64,000 nucleotides of DNA. Source: Myxococcales bacterium (GTDB lineage Bacteria; Myxococcota_A; Bradymonadia; REDH01). The stretch is taken from contig JACKDJ010000022.1 of NCBI GenBank assembly GCA_020633625.1, forward strand, positions 16,375-80,374, given 5' to 3'. The translations under genes and the position numbers were made by a program. The notes beneath the pieces were generated by a model, which searched no databases, was not told the DNA's origin, and saw nothing but the letters and a program-made list of their open reading frames with translations. This document shows, in pieces, positions 52,003 through 61,663 of the stretch (position 1 is its first letter; each line of letters opens with the position of its first letter).

Positions 52003-53889
52003 ATGAGCGTCCACGACTTCCGCGAGCGAATCGCTCGGGGCCCCCTCGTCTTCGACGGCGCCATGGGGACCGAACTCTACCGCCGTGGCCACTTCATCAA
52101 CAAGCCGTTCGAGGGCGCCAACCTCAGCGACCCTGGGCTCGTCGAGCGCATCCACGCCGAGTACGTCGGGGCAGGCGCCGAGGTCATCGAGACCAACACG
52201 TTCGCCGCGAATCGCGAGAAGCTGCGTCGCGTGGGCCTGGAGGCCGACCACGACGCGCTGAACCGCGCCGCGGTGGCCATCGCCCGTCGCGCGGCCGGCG
52301 ATCGAGCCGCGGTCGTCGGTGCCATAGGGCCTACGGGCACGAAGTGGGGCGGCCTCCGCGCGGATCAGCGCGAAGCGTACGCCGCCGTCTTCGCAGACCA
52401 GGCCCGCGTGCTGATCGAGGCCGGCGTCGACGCGATCGCGCTCGAAACCTTCAGCCACCTCGCCGAGCTCGAGGTCGCTCTCGCAGCCATTCGCCCGCTC
52501 ACGTCGGGCGTCATCCTCGCCCTTGGTGCCTTCACCGGCAACCTCGCGACGGCCGACGGCGTCACCCCCGGTGCGTTCGGCCGCGCGGCGCTCGCGGCCG
52601 GCGCCGACGTCATCGGCGCGAACTGCGCCGAGGGCCCGATGGAGCTCTACACCATCGCCGAGCACCTCGCGCCGCTGCGGGCGCCAGTCGCGATCCTGCC
52701 AAACGCCGGCTACCCGAAGCCGGTCGACGGTCGGATGATCTACATGGCGACGCCCGAGTACTTCGGCGTCTTCGCCCGCCGGTTCTTCAAGCTCGGGGTG
52801 GCGGCGGTCGGCGGCTGTTGCGGGACGTCGCCCGACCACGTGCGTGCGATGGCCGGCGCGCGCCGCATGATGGGCGGCGGCGCCGTCAAGGTCGAGCTCG
52901 AGCGGCAGGCGCCCGTCACGCAGGAGAACCAGCCGGTCCCCTCGCTCGTCCCGTTCGAGGCGAGGACCCCGCTCTCCGAGAAGATCGCGTCGAGCACCGG
53001 CTTCGTCGTGTCGGTCGAGGTGAACCCGCCGGCGGGCCTCGACGTCACGAAGGCGGTCGAAGGCGCCGCGATGCTCAAGGCGGCCGGCGTCGACGTCGTC
53101 AACATCGCCGACGGCCCTCGCGCCACCGTCCGGATGTCGAACTGGAGCCTCGCGCTCAAGATCCGCGAGGCCGTCGGCATGGACGCCATCGTCCACGTCT
53201 GCATGCGCGACCGGAACTTGCTCGGCCTGCAGAGCGACATCCTCGCGTTCGAGGCGCTCGGACTCCGCAACGTCGTGATCATCACCGGCGACCCGCCGAA
53301 GATGGGCGACTACCCCGACGCCACCGCCGTCTTCGACCTCGACTCGATCGGGGCGATCCGCATGGTCTCGAACTTCAACGCCGGTCTGAACCTCGCCGGC
53401 CGCGCGCTCGGCGGCCAGACCTCGTTCGTCATCGCGTGCGGCGCCGAGCCGGCGGCGCTGGACTACGACCGCGAGCTACGAAGACTCGAGCAGAAGGTCG
53501 CCGCTGGCGCCGAGTTCATCATGACGCAGCCGGTCTACGACCCCGACGTCCTCGAGCGCTTCCTCCGCGACATCGAGGGGTTCCGCATCCCCGTGCTCGT
53601 CGGCCTCATGCCGCTCGCCAGCAGCCGGAACGCAGAGTTCCTGCACAACGAGGTGCCAGGGATGCAGATCCCGCAGCGCATCCGGGAGCGTATGGCCAGG
53701 TTCGACAAGGGCGCCGAGGCGCGAGCAGAGGGCGTACGCGTCGCGCAGGAGATGCTGCAGGCCGTCGTCGGACGCGTGCGCGGCGCCTACATCATGCCCC
53801 CGTTCGGCCGCTACGAGGCGGCGATCGAGGTGCTCGAGGTCGTCGGCTACGAGATCCCCGAGGACTACCGCGAGGGTTGGCGGTCGTAG
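52003..53889 (+). CDS. Bifunctional homocysteine S-methyltransferase / methylenetetrahydrofolate reductase
   Basis: 628 residues from the ATG at 52003. Residues about 1-300 form the zinc homocysteine methyltransferase: FDGAMGTELYRRG, ETNTF, and zinc cysteines in GANCAEG and GGCCGTSPDH. Residues about 320-628 form a MetF-type flavin reductase with SVEVNPPAG, VNIADGPRATVRMSN, IITGDPPK and EFIMTQPVYD. The fusion links reduction of 5,10-methylene-THF with methyl transfer to homocysteine for methionine, as known in Bacillus YitJ-type and several other bacterial proteins. Both active sites look complete. It lies just downstream of the reductase gene and probably shares its transcript. Confidence 0.93.
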   Translation: MSVHDFRERIARGPLVFDGAMGTELYRRGHFINKPFEGANLSDPGLVERIHAEYVGAGAEVIETNTFAANREKLRRVGLEADHDALNRAAVAIARRAAGDRAAVVGAIGPTGTKWGGLRADQREAYAAVFADQARVLIEAGVDAIALETFSHLAELEVALAAIRPLTSGVILALGAFTGNLATADGVTPGAFGRAALAAGADVIGANCAEGPMELYTIAEHLAPLRAPVAILPNAGYPKPVDGRMIYMATPEYFGVFARRFFKLGVAAVGGCCGTSPDHVRAMAGARRMMGGGAVKVELERQAPVTQENQPVPSLVPFEARTPLSEKIASSTGFVVSVEVNPPAGLDVTKAVEGAAMLKAAGVDVVNIADGPRATVRMSNWSLALKIREAVGMDAIVHVCMRDRNLLGLQSDILAFEALGLRNVVIITGDPPKMGDYPDATAVFDLDSIGAIRMVSNFNAGLNLAGRALGGQTSFVIACGAEPAALDYDRELRRLEQKVAAGAEFIMTQPVYDPDVLERFLRDIEGFRIPVLVGLMPLASSRNAEFLHNEVPGMQIPQRIRERMARFDKGAEARAEGVRVAQEMLQAVVGRVRGAYIMPPFGRYEAAIEVLEVVGYEIPEDYREGWRS

Positions 53890-53978
53890 GCCGGCGTCGG
53901 CCACCCGTGTGCCGCTGCGCTTGAGAACGGGCGTCCTTTGCCCGATCCTGCGTCCGCCTCACGCCCTACGAGCGCGCC

Positions 53979-54926
53979 GTGTCCAACTTCGCCCTGATCG
54001 GCGCCGCCGGCTACATCGCGCCGCGGCACCTCGACGCCATCCGCGACACCGGCAACCGGCTCGTGGCTTCCGTGGACCCGCACGACGCCGTCGGCATACT
54101 CGACAGCTACTTCCCCGACTGCGCGTTCTTCACCGAGATCGAGCGCTTCGACCGCCACGTAGAGAAGCTGCGCCGACTCGGCGAGGATCAGCGCGTCCAC
54201 TACATGTCGATCTGCTCGCCAAACTATCTTCACGACGCGCACGTCCGCCTGGCGCTCCGCACGAAGGCGCACGCGATCTGCGAGAAGCCGCTCGCCGCCA
54301 ACGCTTGGAACCTCGACAGCCTCGCGCAGATTGAAGAGGAGTCCGGCTGTCGTGTCTACACGGTCCTCCAGCTCCGCGTTCACCCGCAGCTCATCAAGCT
54401 CCGTGAGCGCCTGCTCGCCGAGCGCAGCGGAACCAAACACGACGTCTCGCTGACGTACGTGACTCGGCGCGGGAGATGGTACTTTCACTCGTGGAAGGGC
54501 GACGTCGGAAAGTCCGGCGGCATCGTCCTCAACATCGGCGTACACTTCTTCGACCTGCTCATGTGGCTCTTCGGCGGCGTCGAGGCGTCTGAGCTCCACA
54601 CGCTCACGCCCGCGCGCGCCGCGGGCGCGATCGAGCTGGAGCACGCCCGAGTCCGCTGGCTCCTGTCCGTCGACGGCGCCGACCTCCCCGAGTCCACGGT
54701 CGCCTCCGGCCAGCGCGCATTCCGGTCGATCACCATCGACGGCCAGGCGCTCGAGTTCTCCGACGTCTTCCGCGACCTGCACACCGCCGTCTATCGCGAC
54801 ATCCTCGACGGCGGCGGCTTCGGGATCGCCGACGCGCGTCCGTCGATCGAGCTCACCTACGGCATCCGAACCAGCACGCCGGCGTCTTCGCCCCGGCTCC
54901 CTGTCCACCCTCTCGCCACGCGCTGA
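53979..54926 (+). CDS. WlbA/WbpB-type UDP-GlcNAcA 3-dehydrogenase (Gfo/Idh/MocA family)
   Basis: 315 residues from GTG at 53979. The sequence follows the WlbA/WbpB branch closely: FALIGAAGYIAPRHLDAI, SYFPDCAFFTEIERFDRH, SICSPNYLHDAH, CEKPL and RVYTVLQLRVHP, with YFHSWKGDVGKSGG and NIGVHFFDLL. Known members oxidise UDP-N-acetylglucosaminuronate at C3 on the path to 2,3-diacetamido sugars of O-antigens. No partner genes of that pathway (aminotransferase, acetyltransferase, epimerase) are near, so it is isolated, and its role here is uncertain. The aidB gene starts 2 nt later. Confidence 0.88.
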   Translation: MSNFALIGAAGYIAPRHLDAIRDTGNRLVASVDPHDAVGILDSYFPDCAFFTEIERFDRHVEKLRRLGEDQRVHYMSICSPNYLHDAHVRLALRTKAHAICEKPLAANAWNLDSLAQIEEESGCRVYTVLQLRVHPQLIKLRERLLAERSGTKHDVSLTYVTRRGRWYFHSWKGDVGKSGGIVLNIGVHFFDLLMWLFGGVEASELHTLTPARAAGAIELEHARVRWLLSVDGADLPESTVASGQRAFRSITIDGQALEFSDVFRDLHTAVYRDILDGGGFGIADARPSIELTYGIRTSTPASSPRLPVHPLATR

Positions 54927-54928
54927 CC

Positions 54929-56587
54929 ATGCACACCGCCGAGCTCGCCGCGCAGGAGCCGCGCGCCGTGACCAACCAGGCCACACCATTCGAGAACATC
55001 TCGCTGTTCGCGCACGACGTCCCCCTGCGGGAGGCCCTCGTGCGTGGAGATGCGGAGTGGGCGATGCCCGCGCTGGCGGAGTACGGAGAGAGCCTCGCCG
55101 CGCCTCACGTGGTCGCGCTCGGGGACCTCGCAAACAGACACGAGCCCGAGCTGCGCTCGTTCGACCGCTTCGGACGCCGGATCGACGTCGTCGACTTTCA
55201 CCCGTCCTACCACGAGCTGATGACGCTCGGCGTAGAGCAGGGCGTCCACTCGGCGCCGTGGGAGAATCCTCGGCCGGGCGCCCACGTCGCGCGCGGTGCC
55301 GCGATGTACCTGCGTCACCAGGTCGATCAGGGCACGAGCTGCCCGCTCACGATGACGTTCGCGGTCGTCCCCTCGCTCCGCACCGAGCCGCGGGTCGCCG
55401 ACGCGTGGCTGCCAAAGGTCCTCGCACGCAGCTACGACCCAACGTTCGCGCCCGTCGCCAACAAGTCCGGGGCGCTGTTCGGGATGGCGATGACCGAGCG
55501 TCAGGGCGGCTCCGACGTCCGCTCCAACACCACGCGCGCGACCGCCATCGACGCCGACACATACATACTCGACGGGCACAAGTGGTTCTGCTCGGCGCCG
55601 ATGTGCGACGCGTTCCTCGTGCTCGCCCAGGCGCCCGAGGGGCTCACCTGCTTCCTCGTCCCGCGCTTCCTCCCCGACGGGACGCAGCAAACCGGCTTCC
55701 GCGTGAACCGGCTCAAGCGCAAGCTCGGTAACCGCTCCAACGCGTCGAGCGAGATCGAGTTCCACCAGTGCTGGGCCGAGCGCGTCGGGCCCCCCGGACG
55801 CGGGGTCGCCACGATCATCGAGATGGTCAGACACACACGTCTCGACTGCGCGCTGGGCGGCGCTTCGCTGATGCGCCGCGCCGTGGCGGAGGCGGTGCAC
55901 CACACGCAGCGACGGTGGACGTTCGGGCGGCCGCTCATCAAGCACGACCTGATGCGGAATGTCGTCGCCGACCTCCTGATCGAGTCCGAGGCGTCTACCG
56001 CGCTCGCGTTCCGGCTCGCGGCTGCCTTCGACGCAGGCGACGCCGACGCCGCGGGCCCCGCCTTCGCGCGCGCCGCCACCCCCGTCGCCAAGTACTGGAT
56101 CACCCACCAGGAGACTCCGGTCGTCCGCGAGGCGCTCGAGTGCATCGGCGGCAACGGCTACGCCGAGGAGTCGCCGATGCCGCGCTTCTTCAGAGAGTCG
56201 CCGCTCAACTCCATCTGGGAGGGCACCGGCAACGTGCAGGTGCTCGACTTCCTGCGCGCGCTGGAGCGCGAGCCCGGCGCCGCAGACGCGCTGCACCGCG
56301 AGCTCGTCAGCGCCAAGGGCGCCGACAAGCGCCTCGATGCCGCCGTCGACGCCGTCGGCGACGCGCTGCGCGACCGTACCACGCTCGAGCTCCGCTCACG
56401 CGCCGTCGTCGAGCGCATCGCTCGGCTCCTCCAAGGGAGTCTCCTCGTCCGCTACGCGCCGCCCGCCGTCGCCGACGCGTTCATCGCGACCCGGATCGAG
56501 GGGCGAGGCGGAGAGGCGTTCGGCACGCTGCCGGCCGGGACCGATCTCGACGCGATTCTGGAGCGCGGCGCGCTCCCGCTGGACTGA
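54929..56587 (+). CDS. aidB: AidB-type acyl-CoA dehydrogenase (DNA alkylation response)
   Basis: 552 residues, the AidB length, longer than ordinary acyl-CoA dehydrogenases. Family features are MTERQGGSDVRSNTTRA, LDGHKWFCSAPMCDAFLVLA, RFLPDGTQ, LKRKLGNRSNASSEIEF and the C-terminal IWEGTGNVQVLDFLRAL with the MCAD-position catalytic Glu431. E. coli AidB binds DNA and is induced by the Ada alkylation response; its enzymatic role is debated. It is tightly linked to the WlbA-like and sodium symporter genes rather than to ogt, which is 10 kb away. Confidence 0.9.
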   Translation: MHTAELAAQEPRAVTNQATPFENISLFAHDVPLREALVRGDAEWAMPALAEYGESLAAPHVVALGDLANRHEPELRSFDRFGRRIDVVDFHPSYHELMTLGVEQGVHSAPWENPRPGAHVARGAAMYLRHQVDQGTSCPLTMTFAVVPSLRTEPRVADAWLPKVLARSYDPTFAPVANKSGALFGMAMTERQGGSDVRSNTTRATAIDADTYILDGHKWFCSAPMCDAFLVLAQAPEGLTCFLVPRFLPDGTQQTGFRVNRLKRKLGNRSNASSEIEFHQCWAERVGPPGRGVATIIEMVRHTRLDCALGGASLMRRAVAEAVHHTQRRWTFGRPLIKHDLMRNVVADLLIESEASTALAFRLAAAFDAGDADAAGPAFARAATPVAKYWITHQETPVVREALECIGGNGYAEESPMPRFFRESPLNSIWEGTGNVQVLDFLRALEREPGAADALHRELVSAKGADKRLDAAVDAVGDALRDRTTLELRSRAVVERIARLLQGSLLVRYAPPAVADAFIATRIEGRGGEAFGTLPAGTDLDAILERGALPLD

Positions 56588-56593
56588 GCCGCC

Positions 56594-57991
56594 GTGGATC
56601 CCGTCGCCTGGGGCATCCTCGGATATGTCGTCCTTCAGCTCGTCGTCGGCTTCGTCGTCTCGCGGCGAGTCACCACCGAAGAGGACTACCTCCTCGCTGG
56701 CCGATCTCTCGGCCCGGTGATGGCCACGATGAGCATCTTCGCGACGTGGTTTGGCGCCGAGACCTGCATTGGCGCCGCTGCGGCCGTCTACGAGGAGGGG
56801 CTGTCGGGTGCCGCAGCCGACCCGTTCGGCTACGCGGCGTGCATCTTTCTCGTCGGCCTGATCCTCGCGATCCCGCTCGCGCGTCGCCGCCTGACCACGC
56901 TCGCAGACCTCTTTCGACTTCGCTACGGGGTCGCAGCCGAGCGACTCGCCGCGCTGCTGCTCGCGCCGACATCGCTGATCTGGGCGGCCGCCCAGGTAAA
57001 AGCGTTCGGCCACGTGCTCCAGGCGACAGTGCCGTCGCTCAACCTCGAGCTCGGCGTCACCATCGCCGCGGCCGTCGTCATTGCCTACACGATCTCGGGC
57101 GGACTGCTGGCCGACGCGGTGACGGACCTCGTGCAGGGCGTGGTTCTCATCGTGGGACTCGTCGTGGTCGGCGTCCTGGTCGTCGTGGACTCGGGCGGAG
57201 TCGCCGCGGCCGTCGGCTCCGTGGACCCGGAACGGCTGTCGCTCCTGCACGCGGCAGAAGAGGGCGGCTGGCTCGCGACGGCCGAGTCGTGGGCGGTCCC
57301 GATATGCGGCTCGCTCGTCGCGCAGGAGCTGATCGCGCGCGTGGTGGCGGCGCGGTCCCCCGAGGTCGCGCGACGCGCATGTTTCGCGGCCAGCGGGATC
57401 TACCTCGCGGTCGGGCTCATCCCGGTCGCGCTCGGACTGCTCGGAGTCGCGCAGCTCCCCGGGCTGGACGACGCCGAGCAGGTCTTGCCCCTGATGGCGC
57501 GCGAGCACCTGCACACCGTCGCGTACGTGCTGTTCGCCGGCGCGCTCGTCTCGGCCATCCTGTCGACGGTCGACACCGCGCTGCTCGTGGCGGCCTCGCT
57601 CGTTACGCACAACGTCGTGATCCCGGTTTTCGGCGTCACCGAGGAGCGCATGAAGCTGCGGCTGTCGCGGCTCGGCGTGCTCGCGTTCGGCCTGCTCGCC
57701 TACGCCTTCGCGATCAGCGAGCGCATGGGCTCCGTCCACGACATGGTCGAGACGGCGTCGGCGCTCGGCTCGTCGGGCATCTTCGTCTGCACGATCCTCG
57801 GCCTGTTCACCGCGATCGGCGGGCGCTGGGCCGGACTCGGGGCGCTGACCGCCGGGATCGTCGTCTACGTCGCAGCCGGGTCGCTCGAGGCGACCGCGCC
57901 GTTCCTCGCCTCGATGGCCGCCGCGGCGGCCGCGTTTGGCGTCGGCGCGATGTTCGACAGCGCCGCCGCCCGCCGCGCCCAGGCGGTTTGA
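56594..57991 (+). CDS. Sodium:solute symporter (SSS) family protein
   Basis: 465 residues from GTG at 56594, about 12-13 membrane helices. SSS signatures are YLLAGRSLG in the first loop after VTTEEDY, the ATWFGAETCIGAAA region of TM2, AYTISGGLLADAVTDLVQG and the later FAGALVSAILSTVDTALL (sodium-site helix 8). The length is normal. The substrate (sugar, amino acid or organic acid) cannot be told. It lies 6 nt after aidB and is the last gene of a plus-strand run beginning at 51279 or 53979. Confidence 0.88.
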   Translation: MDPVAWGILGYVVLQLVVGFVVSRRVTTEEDYLLAGRSLGPVMATMSIFATWFGAETCIGAAAAVYEEGLSGAAADPFGYAACIFLVGLILAIPLARRRLTTLADLFRLRYGVAAERLAALLLAPTSLIWAAAQVKAFGHVLQATVPSLNLELGVTIAAAVVIAYTISGGLLADAVTDLVQGVVLIVGLVVVGVLVVVDSGGVAAAVGSVDPERLSLLHAAEEGGWLATAESWAVPICGSLVAQELIARVVAARSPEVARRACFAASGIYLAVGLIPVALGLLGVAQLPGLDDAEQVLPLMAREHLHTVAYVLFAGALVSAILSTVDTALLVAASLVTHNVVIPVFGVTEERMKLRLSRLGVLAFGLLAYAFAISERMGSVHDMVETASALGSSGIFVCTILGLFTAIGGRWAGLGALTAGIVVYVAAGSLEATAPFLASMAAAAAAFGVGAMFDSAAARRAQAV

Positions 57992-58018
57992 GGGCGGCGA
58001 GCGCCTAGAGGCGGGCGC

Positions 58019-60189
58019 TCAGGGGCACTGGCACGCGCCGGAGAGTCCCGAGACGCCCGGGTTGCCCGTCGAGGCACCGCCCGCCCCGCCGTTCCCGGCA
58101 GTGAGGTCGTTCTCGTCGAGGGTCACTCCGTCGGACTCATGCAGGTAGATCGCGAACGACGGGCCGCCGGCGCCGCCGCCGCCGACACCACCGAGGCCAC
58201 CGGCGCCACCGAGCCCGCCGTCGCCGCCCTCGCCGACCTCGCTCGAGCAGAACGACGAGCCGAACCCACGTCCGCCGCTCGCGCCGCCCGTGCCACCGTT
58301 GCCGCCGTCGCCGCCGTTGCCGCCGTCGCCGACGATCACCTCGCACGCGCGGATGGTGGCGCCGGGCGACCCGGCGAGCAGGACGCCGAACGCCGCGCCT
58401 CCGGCCTGACCGGGGCGCCGCCGCCGCCGCCGCAGCCGCCGCCGCCGCCGCCGCCGCCGCCGGAGCCTGCGCCGTTGATGCAGGTCAGGCAGTCCTGCCT
58501 GCCACGCCCGCCGCCGCCGCCGCCGGCGCCGTGCGTGCCAGCGACGCCGGGTCCGGCCTCGCTCGCGACCCACAGGCCGTCGACCACGTTCCCCTCGGCG
58601 GCACCGCCGCCGCCGGCCGCACCGACCACACCGTTTGACCCGTTCGAGCCATCAGAACCGTCGCGCCCGGGGTCACCCGAACTGCCGCCGAAGCCGCCTG
58701 AGGCACCGCCGGCGCCGGAGCTGCCCTGCGAGCCGCTGCCGCCGCTGCTGGACCCGCCGGATCCGCCACTGCCGCCCGTTCGCCCACATGACGAGAACCC
58801 GCCCGAGCCACCATCGCCGCGGCTGCTGCAGTTGCAGCACCCACCCGAGCCGCCGCTCCCCGAGCCGCCCGGGTTGCCCGCGGTCCCGGTCGTGCCATCG
58901 GCTCCGTCGGTGCCGCCGCTGACGTGGATCTGGACCCGGTCGAGGACGAGCCCGGTGCACGCGAGGCAGTTTACGCCATACGACGAGCCGCCGGCGGCGA
59001 GCGATCGCGCGACGGAGACCGTCACGTCGGCCACGGTGGTCGGGGCCACGATGTCGACGCCGCTGATGCCGATCAGGACCGCATCTTCGGTCTCGGGAAC
59101 GCTGAGCTCGGTGACGGCGCCGCCGCCGCGCGACCAGCCCGCGTCGGGGAAGTACCCGCCGAAGATCGAGACGCCGTTCTCGAGGAGCACCGTGCCCTCG
59201 TACACACCACCGGCGACGTAGACGTGGTCGATGGCCGGCTCGCGGCGCGCGACCTCGATGGCGGCGGCGATCGTAAGCAGCGGCGCCTCGCGCGTTCCGG
59301 CCGCGTCGTCGCTGCCGGCCGTGGACACGAAAACGGCGCGTCCGGCATCGCCGTCGATGCCGTCGCAGTTGGTGTCCAGGAACGCGGCGTCGGGGAGGTC
59401 TTCGGCCGTCGGGTCGCAGAACGCCTCGCAGCCGTCCGAGTAGTCGCCGTTGTCGTCGGAGTAGTTGGTCTCGCAGGCGGCGATCCCGCACGCGCTGTCG
59501 ACGCAGGTGGTGGTGGCGTGGTCCGCCGTGCACGCGGTCCCGCAGGCGCCGCAGTGGGCTGCGTCGCTCGTGATGTCGGTCTCGCAGACGGTCTCGGGGT
59601 CGCCGTCGCACTCGTCCGACCCGGCCTCGCACGCAGTCGAGCCCTCGAGCTCGCAGCCGTTCGTGAAGTCCCCGTCGGCGTCGGTGAAGCCGTCGGTGCA
59701 AGTGACGATCGCGCAGGCGCTGTCGGCGCAAGTCGCGGTCGCGTTGTCTGCCTGGCAGACGACCCCACAGCCGCCGCAGTTCGCGGGGTTGGCGGTGACG
59801 TCGGTCTCGCAAGCGGTCGTGGCGTCACCGTCGCACTCGGCGGTTCCGGTCGGGCAGGGCGACTCGCACCCGTCGGCGTAGTCTCCGTTGCTGTCGACGA
59901 ACGCCGGGTCGCAGGACCCAATGGTGCAGGCTCCCCCGACGCACGCGGGCGTCGCGTTCGCCGCGGTGCAGACCACGCCGCAGCCGCCGCAGTTGGCAGG
60001 GTCGTGGTCGGTCGACGTCTCGCAGCGCGCTGCGAAGTCGTTGTCGCACTCGGCGGTGCCGGTGGGGCAGCCGACGCCGAGGTTCACGCCGCCGCCATCG
60101 GACGAGCAGCCGGCGCCGAGCGCGGCGAGGGTGAAGGCGAGGGCGGGGATGCGGAGGGCCGAGAGGCCGAGCGCGGAGCGAGCGTTCAT
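58019..60189 (-). CDS. Cys-repeat/Gly-rich lipoprotein with frameshift in a Gly/GCC tract
   Basis: From the ATG at 60189: lipobox LGAGC, then four MopE-like Cys units (CGGCGVVC...C...C...DGCE), a DUF1565-like FVSTAGSDDAAGTREAP, a short beta-helix region, and a long Gly-rich domain. The first frame stops at 58336, but continuation in the next frame (APGQAGGAAFGVLL...GDGGNGG to 58019) clearly matches the end of the relative at 18573-21587. A single missing base in the GGGG run at 58412-58415 (plus strand) inside (GCC)n explains it. Sequencing or assembly error, or slippage-based phase variation, are both possible; coding through the shift gives about 723 residues. Surface protein of unknown function. 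Confidence 0.8.
58416..58462 (-). repeat. GCC/GGC trinucleotide tract encoding poly-Gly
   Basis: A nearly uninterrupted run of about 15 GCC triplets (broken once by CAG) lies next to the GGGG run where the frame is lost. Such tracts are prone to slippage and to sequencing errors. Confidence 0.7.
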
Positions 60190-60434
60190 CGAGAGACCTG
60201 AGGGGAGTCGAGGAGGGCTAGCCGGCGCGACGCGTGGGGACAGAGGGGGAGACGCCGGCGGGGAGCCCCGATCTGTAGCACGGCTGGGCGCGGCGCGCAC
60301 GATGAACCATGGGCGAAGGGGGCACGATATTGGGCGCGGATGGGACGGCCTGGCCGTGCGGCTGCCCAGCCTCCGTCGGTCCCCGCCGCTCGCGCAGCCC
60401 ACGAAGCGACGAAATCGACGCGCCAACTTTCTCC
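60190..60434. other. Intergenic region between the Gly-rich lipoprotein gene and tRNA-fMet
   Basis: This gap (311 bp to the first tRNA) contains no convincing gene. It should hold the promoter of the minus-strand lipoprotein, but I see no clear -35/-10. Open frames here are antisense or GC-rich shadows. Confidence 0.35.
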
Positions 60435-60463
60435 TTGACGCCCCAGTGCGCCGCGGCTAGAGA
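60435..60463 (+). promoter_or_regulatory. Promoter of the twin initiator tRNA genes
   Basis: TTGACG (60435-60440) and TAGAGA (60458-60463) are separated by 17 bp, placing the start about 30 bp before the first tRNA-fMet. Confidence 0.55.
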
Positions 60464-60500
60464 TTCCTTCCCCGTCGCCACAAGGCGGCAGGGACCCTGA

Positions 60501-60574
<74 letters not shown>

Positions 60575-60619
60575 CTGTCGCGACAGCGACCCCATAGACC
60601 TCCAGTGGTCACCGCTTAT

Positions 60620-60693
<74 letters not shown>

Positions 60694-60696
60694 CTC

Positions 60697-60737
60697 AGAG
60701 AGGCCCGTCGCGCACGCGACGGGCCTCTCTTCGTTTG
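60697..60737 (+). terminator. Terminator of the tRNA-fMet unit
   Basis: A perfect 15-bp stem (60697-60711 with 60716-60730), loop GCAC, is followed by TCGTTTGG, a weak T-tract. It lies 3 bp after the second tRNA. Confidence 0.75.
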
Positions 60738-60834
60738 GACCGGGGCGGGCAAGGGTGATCGCTTTCTCGTGGGATCTTCGGCTAGAGTGCGGCGAACAGC
60801 AGCGCCGGAAACCGTACACTGGGAGGCGACACAG

Positions 60835-61663
60835 GTGAGCTGGCGTCCCACGAGAGTGCTCGAGGTGCTCGAGCAGCCCTACTCGACTAGCACGCGTCCG
60901 TTTCGGGTAATGACCGACGCGGGTGAGGCGATGGTGAAGTCGCTGGGAAACCCTGAGGGGCCTCATGCACTTGCGCGGGAGTGGATCGGCACGCATGCCG
61001 CCGGGATCGTCGGGCTCCCGACCTTCGACCTCGCGATCCTACGGCTCGACGATCGAGCGGTCGCCGCAGCGCGTGAGGCGGGTGCGGCGCACGTGCAGCA
61101 AGGAAGCGCTGTCGCCGCGCGCTACGAGGATGGCGCGGCGTGGGACGGCGACGTGCGGGCGTTGCGCGACATCGCGAACCCCGACGCGATCACCCGTCTC
61201 GTCGTGCTGGACTCGTGGCTGCGAAACCACGACCGCCATTTTCGGCACCGCGGAGAGACGAGAGAACACCGACAATCTGTGGCTCTCGCTCGACAGCGCG
61301 GAGCTCGTCCTCAAGGCGATCGACCACACGCACTGTTTTCGAGGGCGCGACCTGGTCGTAGGTCAGCTTCGGGGCATCGAGCTGTACCAAGACGAGGTCG
61401 TTTACGGCATGTTTCCCGGCTTCGAGCGGCTCCTCGACCAGCAGATACTTGGCGAAGCGCTCGAAGCTGCGGCCCGGTCGGAGGGCCAAGTCCAGCACGT
61501 TATCGGCCGCCTGCCTTCCGACTGGGAAGTGAGCGCGGACGCTGCCGTCTCTGTGCGCGAATTTCTCTCGGCACGAGCGGAGTTCCTGCTACGCTACCTT
61601 CCCGCGCGGCTCGTCGAGCTCTCGCGACGCAACGGCGAGCTGCCATTCGAGGACGGCCCATGA
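60835..61663 (+). pseudogene. HipA-like kinase, frameshifted
   Basis: From GTG at 60835 (GGGAGG about 10 nt upstream) the frame reads a HipA-like kinase to LDSWLRNHDRHF. The catalytic segment is WLRNHDRH. The frame is then lost, and the natural continuation, FGTAERRENTDNLWLSLD...LKAIDHTHCF...RNGELPFEDGP, lies one base later and ends at 61663. Removing one T from TTTT at 61239-61242 restores about 275 residues, so it is a single-base insertion. Both kinase halves keep the family motifs (NHDRH and the AIDH metal-loop analogue), so a sequencing error is as likely as true decay. The stop overlaps the DUF3037 ATG (ATGA). Such pairs of kinase and DUF3037 recur in bacteria; a toxin-antitoxin-like or defence role is only inferred. 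Confidence 0.75.

Noticed and set aside
52344..53924. A long open frame in another register over the homocysteine methyltransferase/MTHFR gene
   Set aside because: Arg/Pro-rich shadow; the fused enzyme has complete zinc and flavin motifs.
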